Positions 45,255-56,199 of a stretch of 64,000 nucleotides of DNA are shown here, piece by piece. How positions within the stretch are numbered: the first letter of the stretch is position 1; each line of letters opens with the position of its first letter. The DNA comes from Micrasema longulum (taxonomy: Eukaryota; Arthropoda; Insecta; Trichoptera; Brachycentridae). The notes below the pieces were generated by a model, which worked only from the letters and a program-made list of their open reading frames with translations, did no database searches and was not told where the DNA came from. The DNA lies in NCBI GenBank assembly GCA_022494885.1, contig JAGVSM010002974.1, positions 124,001-188,000 of the forward strand, written 5' to 3'. Made by a program: the position numbers and the translations under genes.

Positions 45255-45615
45255 GAATTGTACAATATTGGGTTCACCATAAAGTGCCCCTAATTCATGA
45301 TTAAACTGTCTCTCCCACAATCCATTTTGGCGTAGAACATTAAACATCTTACTTAATTAGTTACTAGGGTCAATTGCATCATCTATATAATTTTATTAAA
45401 AACCCCTGATATACTTATTAGGGGTACCTGATAGCTACCTCAGTCGACAAAATTTTTAATGTCAAAAATGTAAAACTTAATTAAAAAACTGCAAGTCATC
45501 ACGCGTAAAATAGAACGTGATGAGTTACACAGTTTTTATAACACGTGGATCCTACATTGGCAAAATCATCGAATGACTCTTAAAATGTATATATAACTTA
45601 AAAAAAAAAAAACTT
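45255..45615. other. Unassigned intergenic DNA
   Basis: No repeat or coding support, apart from possible decayed retroelement sequence contiguous with the fragment before it. Confidence 0.35.
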
Positions 45616-45619
45616 TTCT

Positions 45620-46100
45620 TGAGAAAATAACAGCCCTTATAAAATAATAATACAAAAAAAATAAAATTATAAGGACAATAGGGAAATACCGAGATTTTTT
45701 TAAAATATAAAATTAATGAGCGTCTATGAAATACCGCAGAGTAAAAAAAAATATTCTTTAGTATTTATTAGTAGCATAAAAAATATTATTAACATTATAA
45801 TTTCAAATTACCTCGAAAACGGTCCATTGCACTGGCCACGCGTCACGATTCGGGTCAATTTTGAACTTTGTTTGTGACCGTTTAAACTGAAATAAAACAT
45901 CATCTTGACGTCACAATTGTCGAGGCCAAACATGACGCGTTTTGATTTTTTAACAATTTGATTTTAAAAGTTATGTATGAAAACATTTCTCAACAATATC
46001 CATATTGATTTTGAATATACCTACGATTAATTTTTCTAAAACCATTTCATATTTTTTTATCCGTATTCGTAGTATGTGATATTTACCTTTTACAGTTTTC
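45620..46100 (+). repeat. Family R repeat, copy 1
   Basis: Colinear with 58300-59110 and, inverted, with 63700-63960. Landmarks are GTCTATGAAATACCG, TTATTAGTAGCATAA, GGCCACGCGTCACGATTCG, TTGACGTCACAATTGTCGAG, GAAAACATTTCTCAACAATA and TCCATATTGATTTTGAATA. It lacks the P insertion present in copy 2, so it serves as the empty-site reference. It has no coding capacity. Confidence 0.75.
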
Positions 46101-46289
46101 TACATAATTTTGAATACAATGTCAAAAAAAGCATAAGTACCTACCTACTTGTACCGTTTCACTCCACTTGCAAAAATAAATAAATTAAAATATACGAAAA
46201 CAGACGGAAGTTCAAACAAACAAACACATACTAACCATCACGCCGTTTCTGCGTAGGGGTATGCTGAGAGGGTAGACCGCCATATCATT

Positions 46290-46860
46290 ATTTAAATTTT
46301 CATTTATGGGAAGATTACGAAATGTAATAAATTTAAAAAATAGTATTCTTATATATAAAACAATAATATGGCCACACATAAATTACTGTTCTTCTATTCT
46401 TTTTTTATGTAATGAAGAAGAAATTCAAAATATACAAATTCTTCAAAATAAGGCAATGAGGATTATACTCAAAAGAAATATATATTCTAATGTAGAAAGA
46501 TGCACAAAGAAATTGGCTTGATCACGGTAAAGCAAAAAATAAATATAAAGTGGCAATTTTTATACATAAAATAATTAAGGGAATGAATAAAATAAAAACA
46601 ATAATAAAATTTAACCAACAATGTCATACATATGAAACAAGGGGTAAAAAAAAGATAAGATTACCAATGAGGAAAAAAACAGAATTGAAGGGATTGAAGC
46701 TGTACAATGAGTTACCTTAAGAGATAAAGGAAATATAAAACATTGAAATATTAAAAATTAATTTTAAAAATATGGTATTGAGAAATTTTGATAAAAAAAT
46801 TGTAATATTATTAAAAGTTTATACAAGTTCTTAAGATGTTATGAACTAACTAACATAAAT
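46290..46860 (+). pseudogene. Non-LTR retrotransposon thumb and C-terminus
   Basis: Frame-shifted plus-strand coding gives NLKNSILIYKTIIWPHINYC, QILQNKAMRIIL, then IFIHKIIKGMN, KKKIRLPMRKKTE and LKLYNELP. This is the reverse transcriptase thumb region (Y-x-x-x-I-x-P-x-x-x-Y-C) and downstream K/R-rich segment of Jockey/CR1-type elements. The catalytic core is absent. The tail has AAATAAATAAAT at about 46855. Confidence 0.75.
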
Positions 46861-46889
46861 AAATAAATATTATATAAAGATATGCAAAG

Positions 46890-46945
46890 GCATACAGACC
46901 TCGCTTCCTCTACATTCATACATTTCCTCATGAACGCGCACTGAT
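46890..46945. repeat. Short dispersed block shared with 26001-26055
   Basis: CAGACCTCGCTTCCTCTACA with CATACATTTCCTCATGAACG is the counterpart of the block at 26001. The neighbouring 46945-47330 is unassigned, with no domain. Confidence 0.5.
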
Positions 46946-47344
46946 TATTTCAACTTCAAGTATTTGTTGGATTTGGTTATGCCCTGTCTTCCTCATTCTC
47001 CGCATCCATCAACATTCGCATCGTAGATTTTTTAGCCTTCGCCGTCCATTTGCCTTACATTTCCAAACTAACGCAGAACTCCTTTCTTGACTTTGTCGAT
47101 AATGCTTTACCTACACGGAGCTCGACATTTGTGTAACTTTTACCCTCTGCTGGGCCCTGATTACAATAGGAAGTTAACAGAGTTATCTTCTACTGGCATT
47201 AAAGAAAAACTGATATTTGTGTACGAAAATGAGTATATTTGCATGAACATTTAAGGTATCTTCGTCGGTAGCCTGTAGTTGAACATGTTTATAAGAATAC
47301 AACATATTTAAGAAAGAAGTGAAAAATTACATGCATAATTCTTC

Positions 47345-48400
47345 TTTATTTATTTATTTATTTATTATACGGCCTAAGTCAATTACAACAGTTACATGAA
47401 GAAACATAAATGCAAGAAACTGAACAAAAAGAACATAAAACTATTTAGCAAAGACAAACAAGGGCAAAACAATAATAGTATACAATATATTAAAAAAAAC
47501 GAAAGACCAAAAACTTTGAGCTAAACCATGCCAATCCAACTTCATCCCACACTGTTTAGTCGCGAAGAGATCTACGAAAAGCCGGAAGATCTATCCCAAA
47601 AAATTCCAAGTCGTGTGATGAATTGACTAATCTACACATTCTGGACATTGGGGCATAAAAACCAAAGTTGCTCTTAGAAGATTTTATAAATAGCAGATTT
47701 TGACTTCTGGTGACACGGTTGGGAACATGAAAAGAAATTGATTGCAACAGAGATGGGACATCACTTAAAGCATTAAGTATTTTGAAAATGCATATAAGGT
47801 CCATCTCAGTTCTACGTCTCTCCAATGAAGACAGATTAAGAGATTGCTCTATTTCAAAATAAGAATAATTACCCCTTTGTAATCCGAGCAACCATGCCAC
47901 TTTTCTTAGAAAACGGTGTTGGACAGACTCGATATGGTCAATATGAGTCCTGTAGAATGGAGACCAAATAGGAGAAGCGTATTCTAGATGGGGTCGAACT
48001 AGTGAGCAATAAAGAGTTTTGATGGTATTAATATTTTTGAAGTCCGCCGTCACTCTATTGATAAAACCGAGAAGTTTGAGAGATTTGTTTACAATATTAT
48101 CAATGTGTTCACGATAGGAGAGTTTACTATCTAAAGTAATGCCAAGATCCTTTATTGACGAAACCATTGAAAGGGAAGTATTTTTTAGTTTGTAGTTGAA
48201 TTGTATAGGTTTTTTTCATCGCGAGAAAGATATTATTTTACATTTGTCAATGTTAAGTTGAAGACAATTGATGTCGCACCATTCATTAAAACAATTAATA
48301 TCATGTTAAAAAAAGAAGACAATCACTGGGAGATTCAATCAGTTTAAGTACCTTGTTGTCATCAGCAAAAAGCCAGAATTTATGTAACACTGATTGAAAA
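47345..48400 (-). pseudogene. Jockey-like non-LTR reverse transcriptase, 5'-truncated
   Basis: Read from 48400 downward: LFADDNKVLKLIESPS (motif C FADD at 48358-48372), INCFNEWCDINCLQLNIDKC, then a 203-codon frame starting SSIKDLGITLDSKLSYREH, with TIKTLYCSLVRPHLEYASPI, RFLRKVAWLLG and SLERRRTEMDLICIFKI. These are the palm motif C, the connecting motif L-N-x-x-K-C and the thumb. A stop and frameshifts separate motif C from the long frame. The 3' UTR ends in (AAAT)n, seen as TTTATTTATTTATTTA at 47345. Nothing upstream of motif C remains. It is the longest retroelement frame in the window. Confidence 0.85.
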
Positions 48401-48404
48401 TATC

Positions 48405-49385
48405 GTTTATATCTTTTTGTAATTTATTTATGTTATCCTAAAAATGTTATTAATTAAATAAAATAAACTATTGTAAGAAGTCACTCCCCATTACACACAA
48501 TAATTGTTTATTAATTTTACGTAGTGGGAAACGTTAATGTAAATATACGTATAATGTAAAAAATTGTATTTAGTTGTAATATTGTATTTTTATTTGTTGT
48601 AAATAAATAATTGTATTTTTATTTGTTATTAATAAATAATAATAATAATAAAAAATTGTATGCATATTCTGGTTTTCTCACAGAAAATTTAATTTTACTT
48701 TGTAAATAAAATTTACGATAAATGTTTAAGTAAGTTTTTAACGTGTTTCCGATTCGGTGTATTACTTCAAAAGCAAAAAATCAGACACTCGTGAATCCGC
48801 ATAATTAGAGTTGTACCGTATTTTGTTACAAAATTTTGTTCAAATCGATACTTTTATTTAGCAATCCGAGATGACGAAATCGACGGAAATATTGACGACT
48901 CTCTAAAATATTAAATGGTTTCCCTTAAACAGGGTAGATTGAGAATACGAATACCACTTTAACACTTCAAACTCCTTCGGGGTGCTAGTGAATACGCTAA
49001 ACAGGGGAATAAAATGAGAAGTTTGCGTGTAAAGTATTACGCTAAGACCTGTCTGGTGAAACGAGAAATAATTATGTATTTCCTAACAGTGCTAAAATAG
49101 TTAGATTTGAGGTGTGTTAATACAAAATTACAGGTGCCACTAATTGAAGACTCTGTAACGTGTGAATTTGTGAGGCAGTGCTGGAAATGGGCAAAATGCA
49201 AGTTCAAAATCAAAGTAGCTTTATTTTACAGAGTAATACACTCATGACTTACAGTATAAATAATGCGACATGAAAATAGCTTCATTGAACGTAGTTAAGC
49301 AAAAAGCAGCCATGAAACTGAGATAATAGCACTTTGTGAAAAGAGTGAATAATCAAATCTACACAACAGTTCGAATGTTTTTAAC
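48405..49385. other. AT-rich intergenic DNA, nothing recognised
   Basis: It includes (AAT)n at about 48635-48655. No gene or repeat is supported. Confidence 0.5.
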
Positions 49386-49391
49386 TTTGAC

Positions 49392-50165
49392 AAAATTTTG
49401 AGTTTGTCCAAATTTTTGTAGACAGGGACTGGATTCAACTCCCTGGGGAGCTGTTTATATTAACATATTACAACAGAGATTAAGAACATTTAAGATAAGG
49501 TAATATAGAAGTCTACGCATCTACTGGGCGTATGACCTGTCAATGGCTGTTTTAAGTGGCCACTCATAAATAAAGGTTTCAGCTATTTAACTTCACAAAC
49601 AACAACAGATAAAAGAATTCAAGGAATATAGATGTTTAATAAGGGCAGAATGGTGAATGTTAAGACTTCCATATTCCCTTCTCAAAAATGTTTTCCCTCT
49701 CTGTTGAAATAAATTTAAATATGAATAACTCCCTAGGGAGGAAATTCAGCCAGTCTGCAAGCATTTGGACATACTCAAACATTGTTGAATTACTACCTGG
49801 TAAAAGAAGAAGTATAAAAATTGGAAAATTGTTTTCAGGAGTTGCCTAGTAGGTGATTTGGTTCAGCCGGATGAATCTCACCCACGTGATAAAGGTTTCA
49901 GCTCTTTTACTTCGCAAAAGTCAACAGATGGAAGAGTCGAGGAAATGTGGATGTTGAAACATGGGCAGAATGGTGAATGTTACACAGTTGTAAAGTGCCA
50001 CTTAAACCAACCATTGACAGGTCATAAGCCCTGTAGATGCCTAGACTTCCATATTACCTCCCCTTAATGTTCCTCATCTCTGTTGTATTATGTTAATATA
50101 AACAGCTCCCCAGGGAGTTGAATCCAGTCCGTGTCTTCAAAAATTTGGACAAACTAAAAATATTG
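49392..50165. mobile_element. Family P composite with direct end repeats
   Basis: It starts forward (TTTTGAGTTTGTCCAAATTT, GACTGGATTCAACTCCCTGG, ATTACAACAGAGATTAAGAA), switches at about 49565 to reverse (ATAAATAAAGGTTTCAGC) and ends CTCTCTGTTGAAATA. From about 49725 a full reverse unit runs from AACTCCCTAGGGAGG through CAGGAGTTGCCTAGTAGG and CATAAGCCCTGTAGATGCC to CTCTGTTGTATTATG. It then repeats the outer segment (CAGCTCCCCAGGGAGTTGAA to GGACAAACTAAAAATATTG) at 50098-50165. The unit is thus flanked by direct repeats of about 70 bp. Confidence 0.75.
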
Positions 50166-50780
50166 TTTGACAAAATGATTAACAATTAATACATCAGTAT
50201 TTTTATATTATAAACAAGTACCTAATTACGCATTTGACCAGTTTTAGAAGTAGTTTTAAAGTACCGTAAGATTTTTCTAGAGCTGTGGGTTTTTTCTGCA
50301 TATTGAGAAATGCCGTTTTTGAGACCGCCACTATTTTTAGAAGGAGATTATTACAGTTTTTGGTATAAAAGAGGCCTGGCTGTTTTTAGCAGAACATAGA
50401 ATTGACCTTACTGCGCCGGATAACACCAATATCTCATTTTTTCCAAATTGTGGACTGGCTGCTTTCTGCATAACTGCGTTCAATTATTCTATTTTTATTA
50501 ATTTATTTGGTCATTTAAAACAATTCAGTTACAATTCCAAAATCAATTAGATTCCATTTCTCTAGGACGTTTGTTCTGTGCTGAGTTTGTCCAAATCTTA
50601 GATTACCTCTAAGGTCCGAATCCTAATAGGTACGTTCTGGATTTAACTTGTTGAGGAGTTAACAATTTTGCCTCCGAGAAGGTGTGCAGGTGGACGAAGA
50701 ATAAAGTTATGTGACTGTATCCGACTCGATGGCCGCTCTCGGGTAAAAATCCCGAATAAGAAAAATGAGTAGATATAAGT
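50166..50780. other. Unassigned intergenic DNA
   Basis: No domain, tRNA box or repeat partner was noticed. The minus-strand open frame at 50609-50818 partly overlaps the SINE head that follows. Confidence 0.45.
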
Positions 50781-50781
50781 T

Positions 50782-51012
50782 CGCTTCGTTGTGTAGTGGT
50801 GGAGCGTTCTTTTAGCATTGTTAAGGCCCTTTTGAAAAATGTTGTTTTTAAAGTGTGATGAAACTAAATATATTATTGTTCCTGGACTGGCACCTGAAGT
50901 GTAGGGCCGATCGCCCTACCTGCCCGTAACAGAAGATCGAACTAAGCTGCTATATTACCAATGCAGTGCCCTGTGCACCACTCAGTGCGGAAGGCGAACA
51001 ATAATAATGATA
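50782..51012 (+). mobile_element. SINE-A copy, anticodon and B-box region deleted
   Basis: Head GCTTCGTTGTGTAGTGGT is followed directly by a damaged region, then by the body (CCTGGACTGGCACCTGAAGT, CAGTGCCCTGTGCACCACTC) and a tail AATAATAATGATAG. The middle of the head is missing. Confidence 0.75.
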
Positions 51013-51014
51013 GT

Positions 51015-51775
51015 GAAGCCAAATAAGATGTTTAAAAATTAATAAGTACTATGAGGCTTTTAAACATCCAAAATTCTTCATTGCTCTTAAAATCGGCTCA
51101 AACATTAATTAATGTAAATAACTAGCTTTGATCGTACCTAAAATTTACGTATATATATATAGTAGTAATTATTATTGTACCATATTCATTGGCTTGGTGA
51201 GTCCTGTAAAAAAAAAATAATTTGAAAAATGTTTTAAAAATATAACTAAAATGTAATATTGTATGTAAATAATAAATAAATAAAAAAAAAATATATATGT
51301 ATATATATATGTATGTATATATATATTATATGAACATATTTAATAGCAACGAAAGATTGAAAAATAATGGATTTTTAAACATAGGCAGTATGGTAAATGT
51401 TACAATATAACCTACCGGCCGGGACCAATTTGTAAAACCGGGACGTACGTTAAGCCTGAATCTACATATATTAATCGCACTCTAATGAGTTAAGTATCTT
51501 TTGAAAGTATATTTCTTATCAGCTATCGCCCTTTTAGACCGCCTCAATGCCCCCAATTTTCTCTGGGCCTTCTACCACCCCCCTGAAGACCTTTAGCACC
51601 CATGAGAGGGCGTCATCGCTGAATTTGAGAAAGACTGACCTACACATTCCGGAAATATTGGTAATAGACACAATAGTAATTTATAGCTGTCCACAACGTG
51701 CAAGTAACAAGAATCATAAGAAAATAATAAGAAACACTTAAAAACCATGAATAAAATACAAGCAAACTTATACAT
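51015..51775. other. AT-rich DNA with TA microsatellite
   Basis: (TA)n-type runs occur at 51150-51165 and 51285-51335. A GC-balanced patch at 51405-51630 (TACCGGCCGGGACCAATTTG, CACCCCCCTGAAGACC) is unassigned, and its open frames have no domain. Confidence 0.45.
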
Positions 51776-52085
51776 ATTAACATATTACAACAGAGATAAA
51801 GAACATTTAAGAGAAGGTAATATAGAAGTCTAGGCATCTACAGGGCTTATGACCTGTCAATGGCTGGTTTAAGTGGCCACTTTACACACTGTGTAACATT
51901 CACCATTCTGCCTATATTTGAACATCTATATTCCTTCAATTCTTTCATCTGTTGATGTTTGTGAAGGTTAAGAGCTGAAACCTTTATTCAACTCTGTTGT
52001 AATATGTTAATATAAACAGCTCCCAAGGGATTTGAATCCAGTTCTTGTCTACAAAAATTTGGACAAACTCAAAATATTGTTGAAA
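51776..52085 (+). mobile_element. Family P element, internally shortened
   Basis: TTAACATATTACAACAGAGA to GAGCTGAAACCTTTATTC, then CTCTGTTGTAATATGTTAAT, the outer segment and GGACAAACTCAAAATATTG. The region with CAACGCCTGAAAA is deleted relative to longer copies. Confidence 0.75.
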
Positions 52086-52094
52086 TGTAAATTA

Positions 52095-52388
52095 TTTAAG
52101 ATCAGGTGTATCCATTTACAGCTCTGGCTGTTAACACCTCTTCATTCAACGTCTAGCGGAAAAAGAATAGGACCACCCACAGCGACGCCCCCCCATTCCC
52201 CGGCCCCACTCCTTAACAAAACCACTTAAACCTTTTCTTGGCCAACTTATATAACTTTGAAAAAACCCTTTTATTTTTTATCATGTCGCGTCGGTCAGCG
52301 CAATACGGCAAGTGGGCACCCGCACCCACCGTACCTGGCGTTCGCATATTTTGGATTTATTTGTTATATACACGACCATAGGTTTACA
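52095..52388. other. Unassigned, GC-balanced
   Basis: It contains CCACAGCGACGCCCCCCCAT and GCAAGTGGGCACCCGCACCC. No partner or domain was recognised. Confidence 0.35.
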
Positions 52389-52614
52389 CTTTCTATCCCG
52401 GAGCCGTGTAAACACGTGATTATATAACCATGCGTTGTGTCCCGGCCCCGTGTTTTCACGTGGTTTACCAGCTGTCTAAAAAAGTGCATTTTTTTGACAT
52501 CTAGTGACTTTTATTAGTACTTTTTTGCTGCTGGTAAACCACGTGAAAACACGGGATCGGGACACAACGCGTGGTTATTAAAGCCACGTGTTTACGCGGC
52601 TCCGGGATACAAAG
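52389..52614. mobile_element. Long inverted repeat with embedded CACGTG-type motifs
   Basis: The left arm 52389-52472 (CTTTCTATCCCGGAGCCGTG ... TGGTTTACCAGC) is mirrored by the right arm 52530-52614 (GCTGGTAAACCACGTGAAAA ... CTCCGGGATACAAAG). The arms are about 84 bp with few mismatches around a 57-nt loop. Each arm contains smaller palindromes (GTGTAAACACGTG; CGTGTTTTCACGTGG). This is consistent with a MITE or foldback element; superfamily and target duplication are unclear. Confidence 0.8.
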
Positions 52615-52619
52615 CACAA

Positions 52620-53240
52620 AAAAGGAGTGAGACCCTGTATATGTGCGAACATTGCAATGCGCAATTTGGCTCTCCATGAAGGCCGATGTTGGCAAAACTA
52701 TCATACAAAAATGATTTATTTAATTATTTCAAAAAAAATCTGAGCAGTTTTAATTGATTTAACTCAGTATTTTTTATAATTATGGCACTTTTAAGAAACC
52801 CTTCACAAAGCATTAAATTTCACAAAAATGGACCGGGCACAGGGTAAATTCTAGGTGTATTCAGCCGGTACTCAGTGTTAAGAGGCCCGATAGGGTATGA
52901 CCACTGACGTATAATAAATAGACACGTTTCTCCCTTACTTACCAAAAAAATCAATATCTCAAGCTACAATATTTGACAATGACGAACTTTACAAAAGCCT
53001 ACGGACGGAATTTTGGAACAGATAAATACCCAATACGCAAAGAAGATATTAATAAAATCACCATTCCACGTCGGCTGCCAGCTTCTGTGCATCCTCCCGA
53101 GTGTGGTTTGCGTCCCATAGTTCTGACACGAACTGCCGACGAACAGTCATCAGTGGACGTTCAAGATGTCGTCGAGAACCTGATGCATTGTAAAGTAGGC
53201 AAGCGTCGTTAAGGCTCTCAGGAGGCATCCGCAGCACATT
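52620..53240. other. Unassigned, possible decayed retroelement tail near 53058-53249
   Basis: Minus strand at 53058-53249 reads SGSRRHLERPLMTVRRQFVS and HTREDAQKLAADVEW, which has the basic-then-acidic look of RTE-type C-termini. I cannot match it to a specific block, so it is not called as a gene. Confidence 0.35.
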
Positions 53241-53244
53241 CAAA

Positions 53245-54115
53245 TTCAAATTATTTATTCACAAATTAACATAACAAATGATTTAAGGCGTTAAATTGGA
53301 ACTTTATATCAAACCAAGAACTCTTGAGCAATGGTTCGACATTATTAAGGTATAATACTCTCTAATAGCAAGAGTATTTGCCTCTTAAACGTAGTTTCAC
53401 TAATGTGAAAGATGTCAATCTCCAAAGTGATAATGTTCAGCTGCTTGACTGCTCTTCCAATCGGCATGACCAGAGGCAGGTTGGTTTTGGAAACCGGGAG
53501 GTAAAACAGTCAGTGCTGACGCTGTCGGAGATAGACATGGCCAAGCCAACCGTATTGCCTCCGCTTGATGACAGTTGTCACCGGAGTTTCCTGCGTCCAT
53601 TCTCTTATTACTTCATTGCTTACAAATTTAAACCCTCCCACACCCAAGATTCTTCTGAGACACTTATTCTTAGAACTCAGTAATTTGCTGTTTTGGCCCC
53701 TAGTGAGGTGCCACGATTCGCATCTGTAGAGGAGAATGGGTGATATGCGGGCGTTATATAGGTGGCATTTGGTTTTCAATGAGTAAATTTCCGATCTCCA
53801 GACAGCCTTCATACTGTTGAATGTGGCACCTGCTATTCCTAGCCGCACTCCCAGTTCTTTTTGAAAGCTGCCATTTTCCGTAACATATACTCCCAGGTAT
53901 TTGAAACTCTAGACCCCTTCAATGAGTTGGTTTGACAGGGTCAGAGGATTTTGGGCACTAAGGCATAAAGTGATACACAGTGCATAGGTTTTTGCTATAT
54001 TGATTTTGCATGCGGAGTACCTATTTAAGCTATCTACAGTGGCCTGACGACCCGTAACTGAATCGTCAATTATAACCGTTATCATCGGCATACTCTTGGT
54101 CGCAGAGTTTTTAGG
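53245..54115 (-). pseudogene. Chimeric retroelement remnant: RTE-like RT joined to a Jockey-like tail
   Basis: Read from 54115 downward: INIAKTYALCITLCLSAQ, NPLTLSNQLIEGV, SFKYLGVYVTENGSF, AVWRSEIYSLKTKCHLYNA, LLYRCESWHL, NKCLRRILGVGG and IKRRQYGWLGHVY, the order of an RTE-type reverse transcriptase C-terminal half. At about 53535 this joins LRQRQH and then a segment (TNLPLVMPIGRAV, NIITLEIDIFHISE) homologous to the tail of the Jockey-like element at 30480-30560. Stops and frameshifts break the frame. The 3' end shows AAATTCAAATTATTTATT near 53245. Confidence 0.7.
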
Positions 54116-54145
54116 AGGAGGAGATGGATATTCCTCGATTTAGTG

Positions 54146-55012
54146 CAGAGGTTCCCAAACTTTTTTGTGTCGTAGACCCCTTGCCATGTTTTTCGGTTTT
54201 TGGTATACCCCCTACTTACCTGATATTGATTTTTCATAATTTTCTAACTGTAGTGAAGTTTAGTGTTAAAAACTTAAAGTATAAACAAATGTTAAGTTTT
54301 ATACATTTATTAATTGAATTTAAATTAAAACTACTCAAAATAAAATTTTGTATCTGTTTTATAAAATAAACGTAACATAAAATCAACTAAGCAATAAGTA
54401 AACGTTTTTAGTGGGAAGGATGAACCTGATGCTTTAATAATAAATTATCAACATTTGGCGTCAATTTTGTCAGGTTTAATTTTAAATCTCCTCGGCCGAT
54501 GATGTCCAGTCTGTTTCTTTTTTCGTTAGGAGATTGGTAACAGCGCTGAACCCCCTTTCCACTAGGTATGACGATGGAAAGCAAATTAAAAATTTCCTCG
54601 CTATATTCCATAATACAGGATAAGTAACGGGTGTGTTTTTTTGCAGCCAGAAGTGCTGATATCCGCGCTTAAACTGAACCTTAAGTTCTTCGTTTGTACT
54701 TATTTCAGTCAGTTCCTCTTGTATTATGACATTCGTTTCTTCTATGTCACCATATGGGTTAATTATCCACGGTGGTATTACCATAGTCAAAACATCCTTA
54801 AACCTAGTTTCAAAATCTGAATAGAGGGCATTTAAATGTTGAACGTAGGTTGAAACCTCGTCTTCCTGGCAGTTTGTCTGTGACAAATTGACGGACAAAT
54901 GGACCCCCATTTTCATTTCATGGACCCCAAATTTTTTTTTTCGTTGACGTAGACCCCTTGCAGGTTGTCATAGACCCCTGGGGGTCGATATAGACCACTT
55001 TGGGAATCACTG
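54146..55012 (-). mobile_element. hAT transposon, internally deleted, with transposase remnant
   Basis: The ends CAGAGGTTCCCAAAC (54146) and GTTTGGGAA-type TTTGGGAATCACTG (to 55012) are hAT terminal inverted repeats, extended by GTAGACCCCTTGC on both sides. Minus-strand coding gives the hAT C-terminal dimerisation region: YPVLWNIARKFL, FPSSYLVERGFSAV, then after a frameshift KRNRLDIIGRGDLKL and NLTKLTP. This is the ZBED/SCAN-domain-containing-3-like hAT type. The BED finger and catalytic DDE core are gone. Flanking 8-mers do not match, so the target duplication has decayed. Confidence 0.85.
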
Positions 55013-55149
55013 GAATTGACTATAAAAATAAAAATAATATAGTATTCATAAAAATAATCAAAAAATACCTTGAGCTACACTTTCACACCAAAGCACGGTG
55101 GTCCCCACGCAGGTCACAGTCCTCTAATATTGATGTCCGAATAATGATG

Positions 55150-55235
55150 TTTCACTGCAGGTATTGCTAAAATGCAGTTCGTCAGCAGGTGCTTATAGTT
55201 AAGTTCTAATTTATATATATATATATATATGGAAC
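55150..55235 (-). mobile_element. Retroelement 3' UTR fragment and TA microsatellite
   Basis: AAAATGCAGTTCGTCAGCAG with CTTATAGTTAAGTTCTAAT matches 61750-61790, part of the minus-strand retroelement there. (TA)n at 55208-55230 follows. Confidence 0.6.
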
Positions 55236-55326
55236 ATACTGTATTATTTACTGTAATAAACGTCGATTTTCAGTACTGAACTGAACTGAACTAGCTGCAC
55301 CTTTGATAAAGAAATTTTGCATTGTC

Positions 55327-56195
55327 TTTAACAATGATGAAGTTCTGCGGTTTTTCGAAAAAAAAATTGTAAATACGCTACGTTTTATTTTTATGTGTAT
55401 TCTCATCGCTACGATTTTTTTAAGTTTTGAAATTACTCCACCTGTGACGTCGCTAGTTCTCGTCGGTGGGTTGTCGTGAAATTCAAAACTAGAGCCCCGT
55501 AGCTATAAAAATACACTCAAGTTTTAAAAAATCGCGGAAACCGGAAATCTCACAAAACAAATAGGTGCGAAGGTTTTCACGGTCACTGTTATCAATATTA
55601 TGTATCTTTTTTGGGTGATACCGTGTATGTTGGATTTGATCCGACGTTTCGGCTACCATTGCAGGAGCCATCTTCAGGGAAAACTGTTTTCCCTGAAGAT
55701 GGCTCCTGCAATGGTAACCGAAACGTCGGATCAAACCAACATACACGGTATCACCCAAAAAAGATACATAATGCTCACAAAACAAGTTTTCGCTTTTTTT
55801 TTACCTGTGTACATTTTTACACTTTAAATTTAATGTTTAAATTATTTTTTCAAGAAACTAAAATCCCACCAAGCCTCTTTCTGTAGCTTGTTGGTTGAGA
55901 TTAAAATTAATACAAACTTATATAATATTATCTAAATTTATAAAAACAATGACTTTACAGATATAATCAACAGCCGGATAGATCAGTAATATACATCTAA
56001 ACGCTGACTGATTGGTTGATGCACAAGAATTTGTAACGTCGTTCAAAGTAGTTCATATATTTATATGTTTTAAATGATTTTTTTTTAAATATATTTATTT
56101 TTAAAAAATAAAAATATATTAAATGCTCTTATTTTTAACGCGTGTAAGAAAACATTTTTTATATCCAATTTTCCGTATCACTGAACTCTCTCATT
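55327..56195 (-). mobile_element. Family Q element interrupted by a palindromic insert
   Basis: In reverse orientation to the reference: GATGAAGTTCTGCGG, CTCATCGCTACGAT, TTACTCCACCTGTGACGTCG, GCCCCGTAGCTA and ACCGGAAATCTCA (to about 55553). It resumes at about 55985 with TGATTGGTTGATGCACAAG, AACGTCGTTCAAAGTAGTTC and terminus CACTGAACTCTCTCATTC. The intervening sequence of about 430 bp is foreign to family Q. Confidence 0.75.
55597..55772. repeat. Near-perfect palindrome with hammerhead-like cores
   Basis: The arms 55597-55683 and 55687-55772 differ by one substitution and one 1-nt indel and are separated by 3 nt. Each strand carries CTGAAGATGGCTCCTGCAAT then GGTAGCC or GGTAACC then GAAACGTC. 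CTGANGA, a stem II candidate (GGCT...AGCC) and GAAAC form the conserved hammerhead core, known from Penelope-like element ends. Cores lie at 55646-55677 (minus, intact stem II) and 55693-55724 (plus, one mismatch). Flanking minus-strand translation (HPKKIHNIDNSDRENLRTY) is suggestive of a retroelement. A conventional stem III is not evident. Confidence 0.6.
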
Positions 56196-56199
56196 CGAA

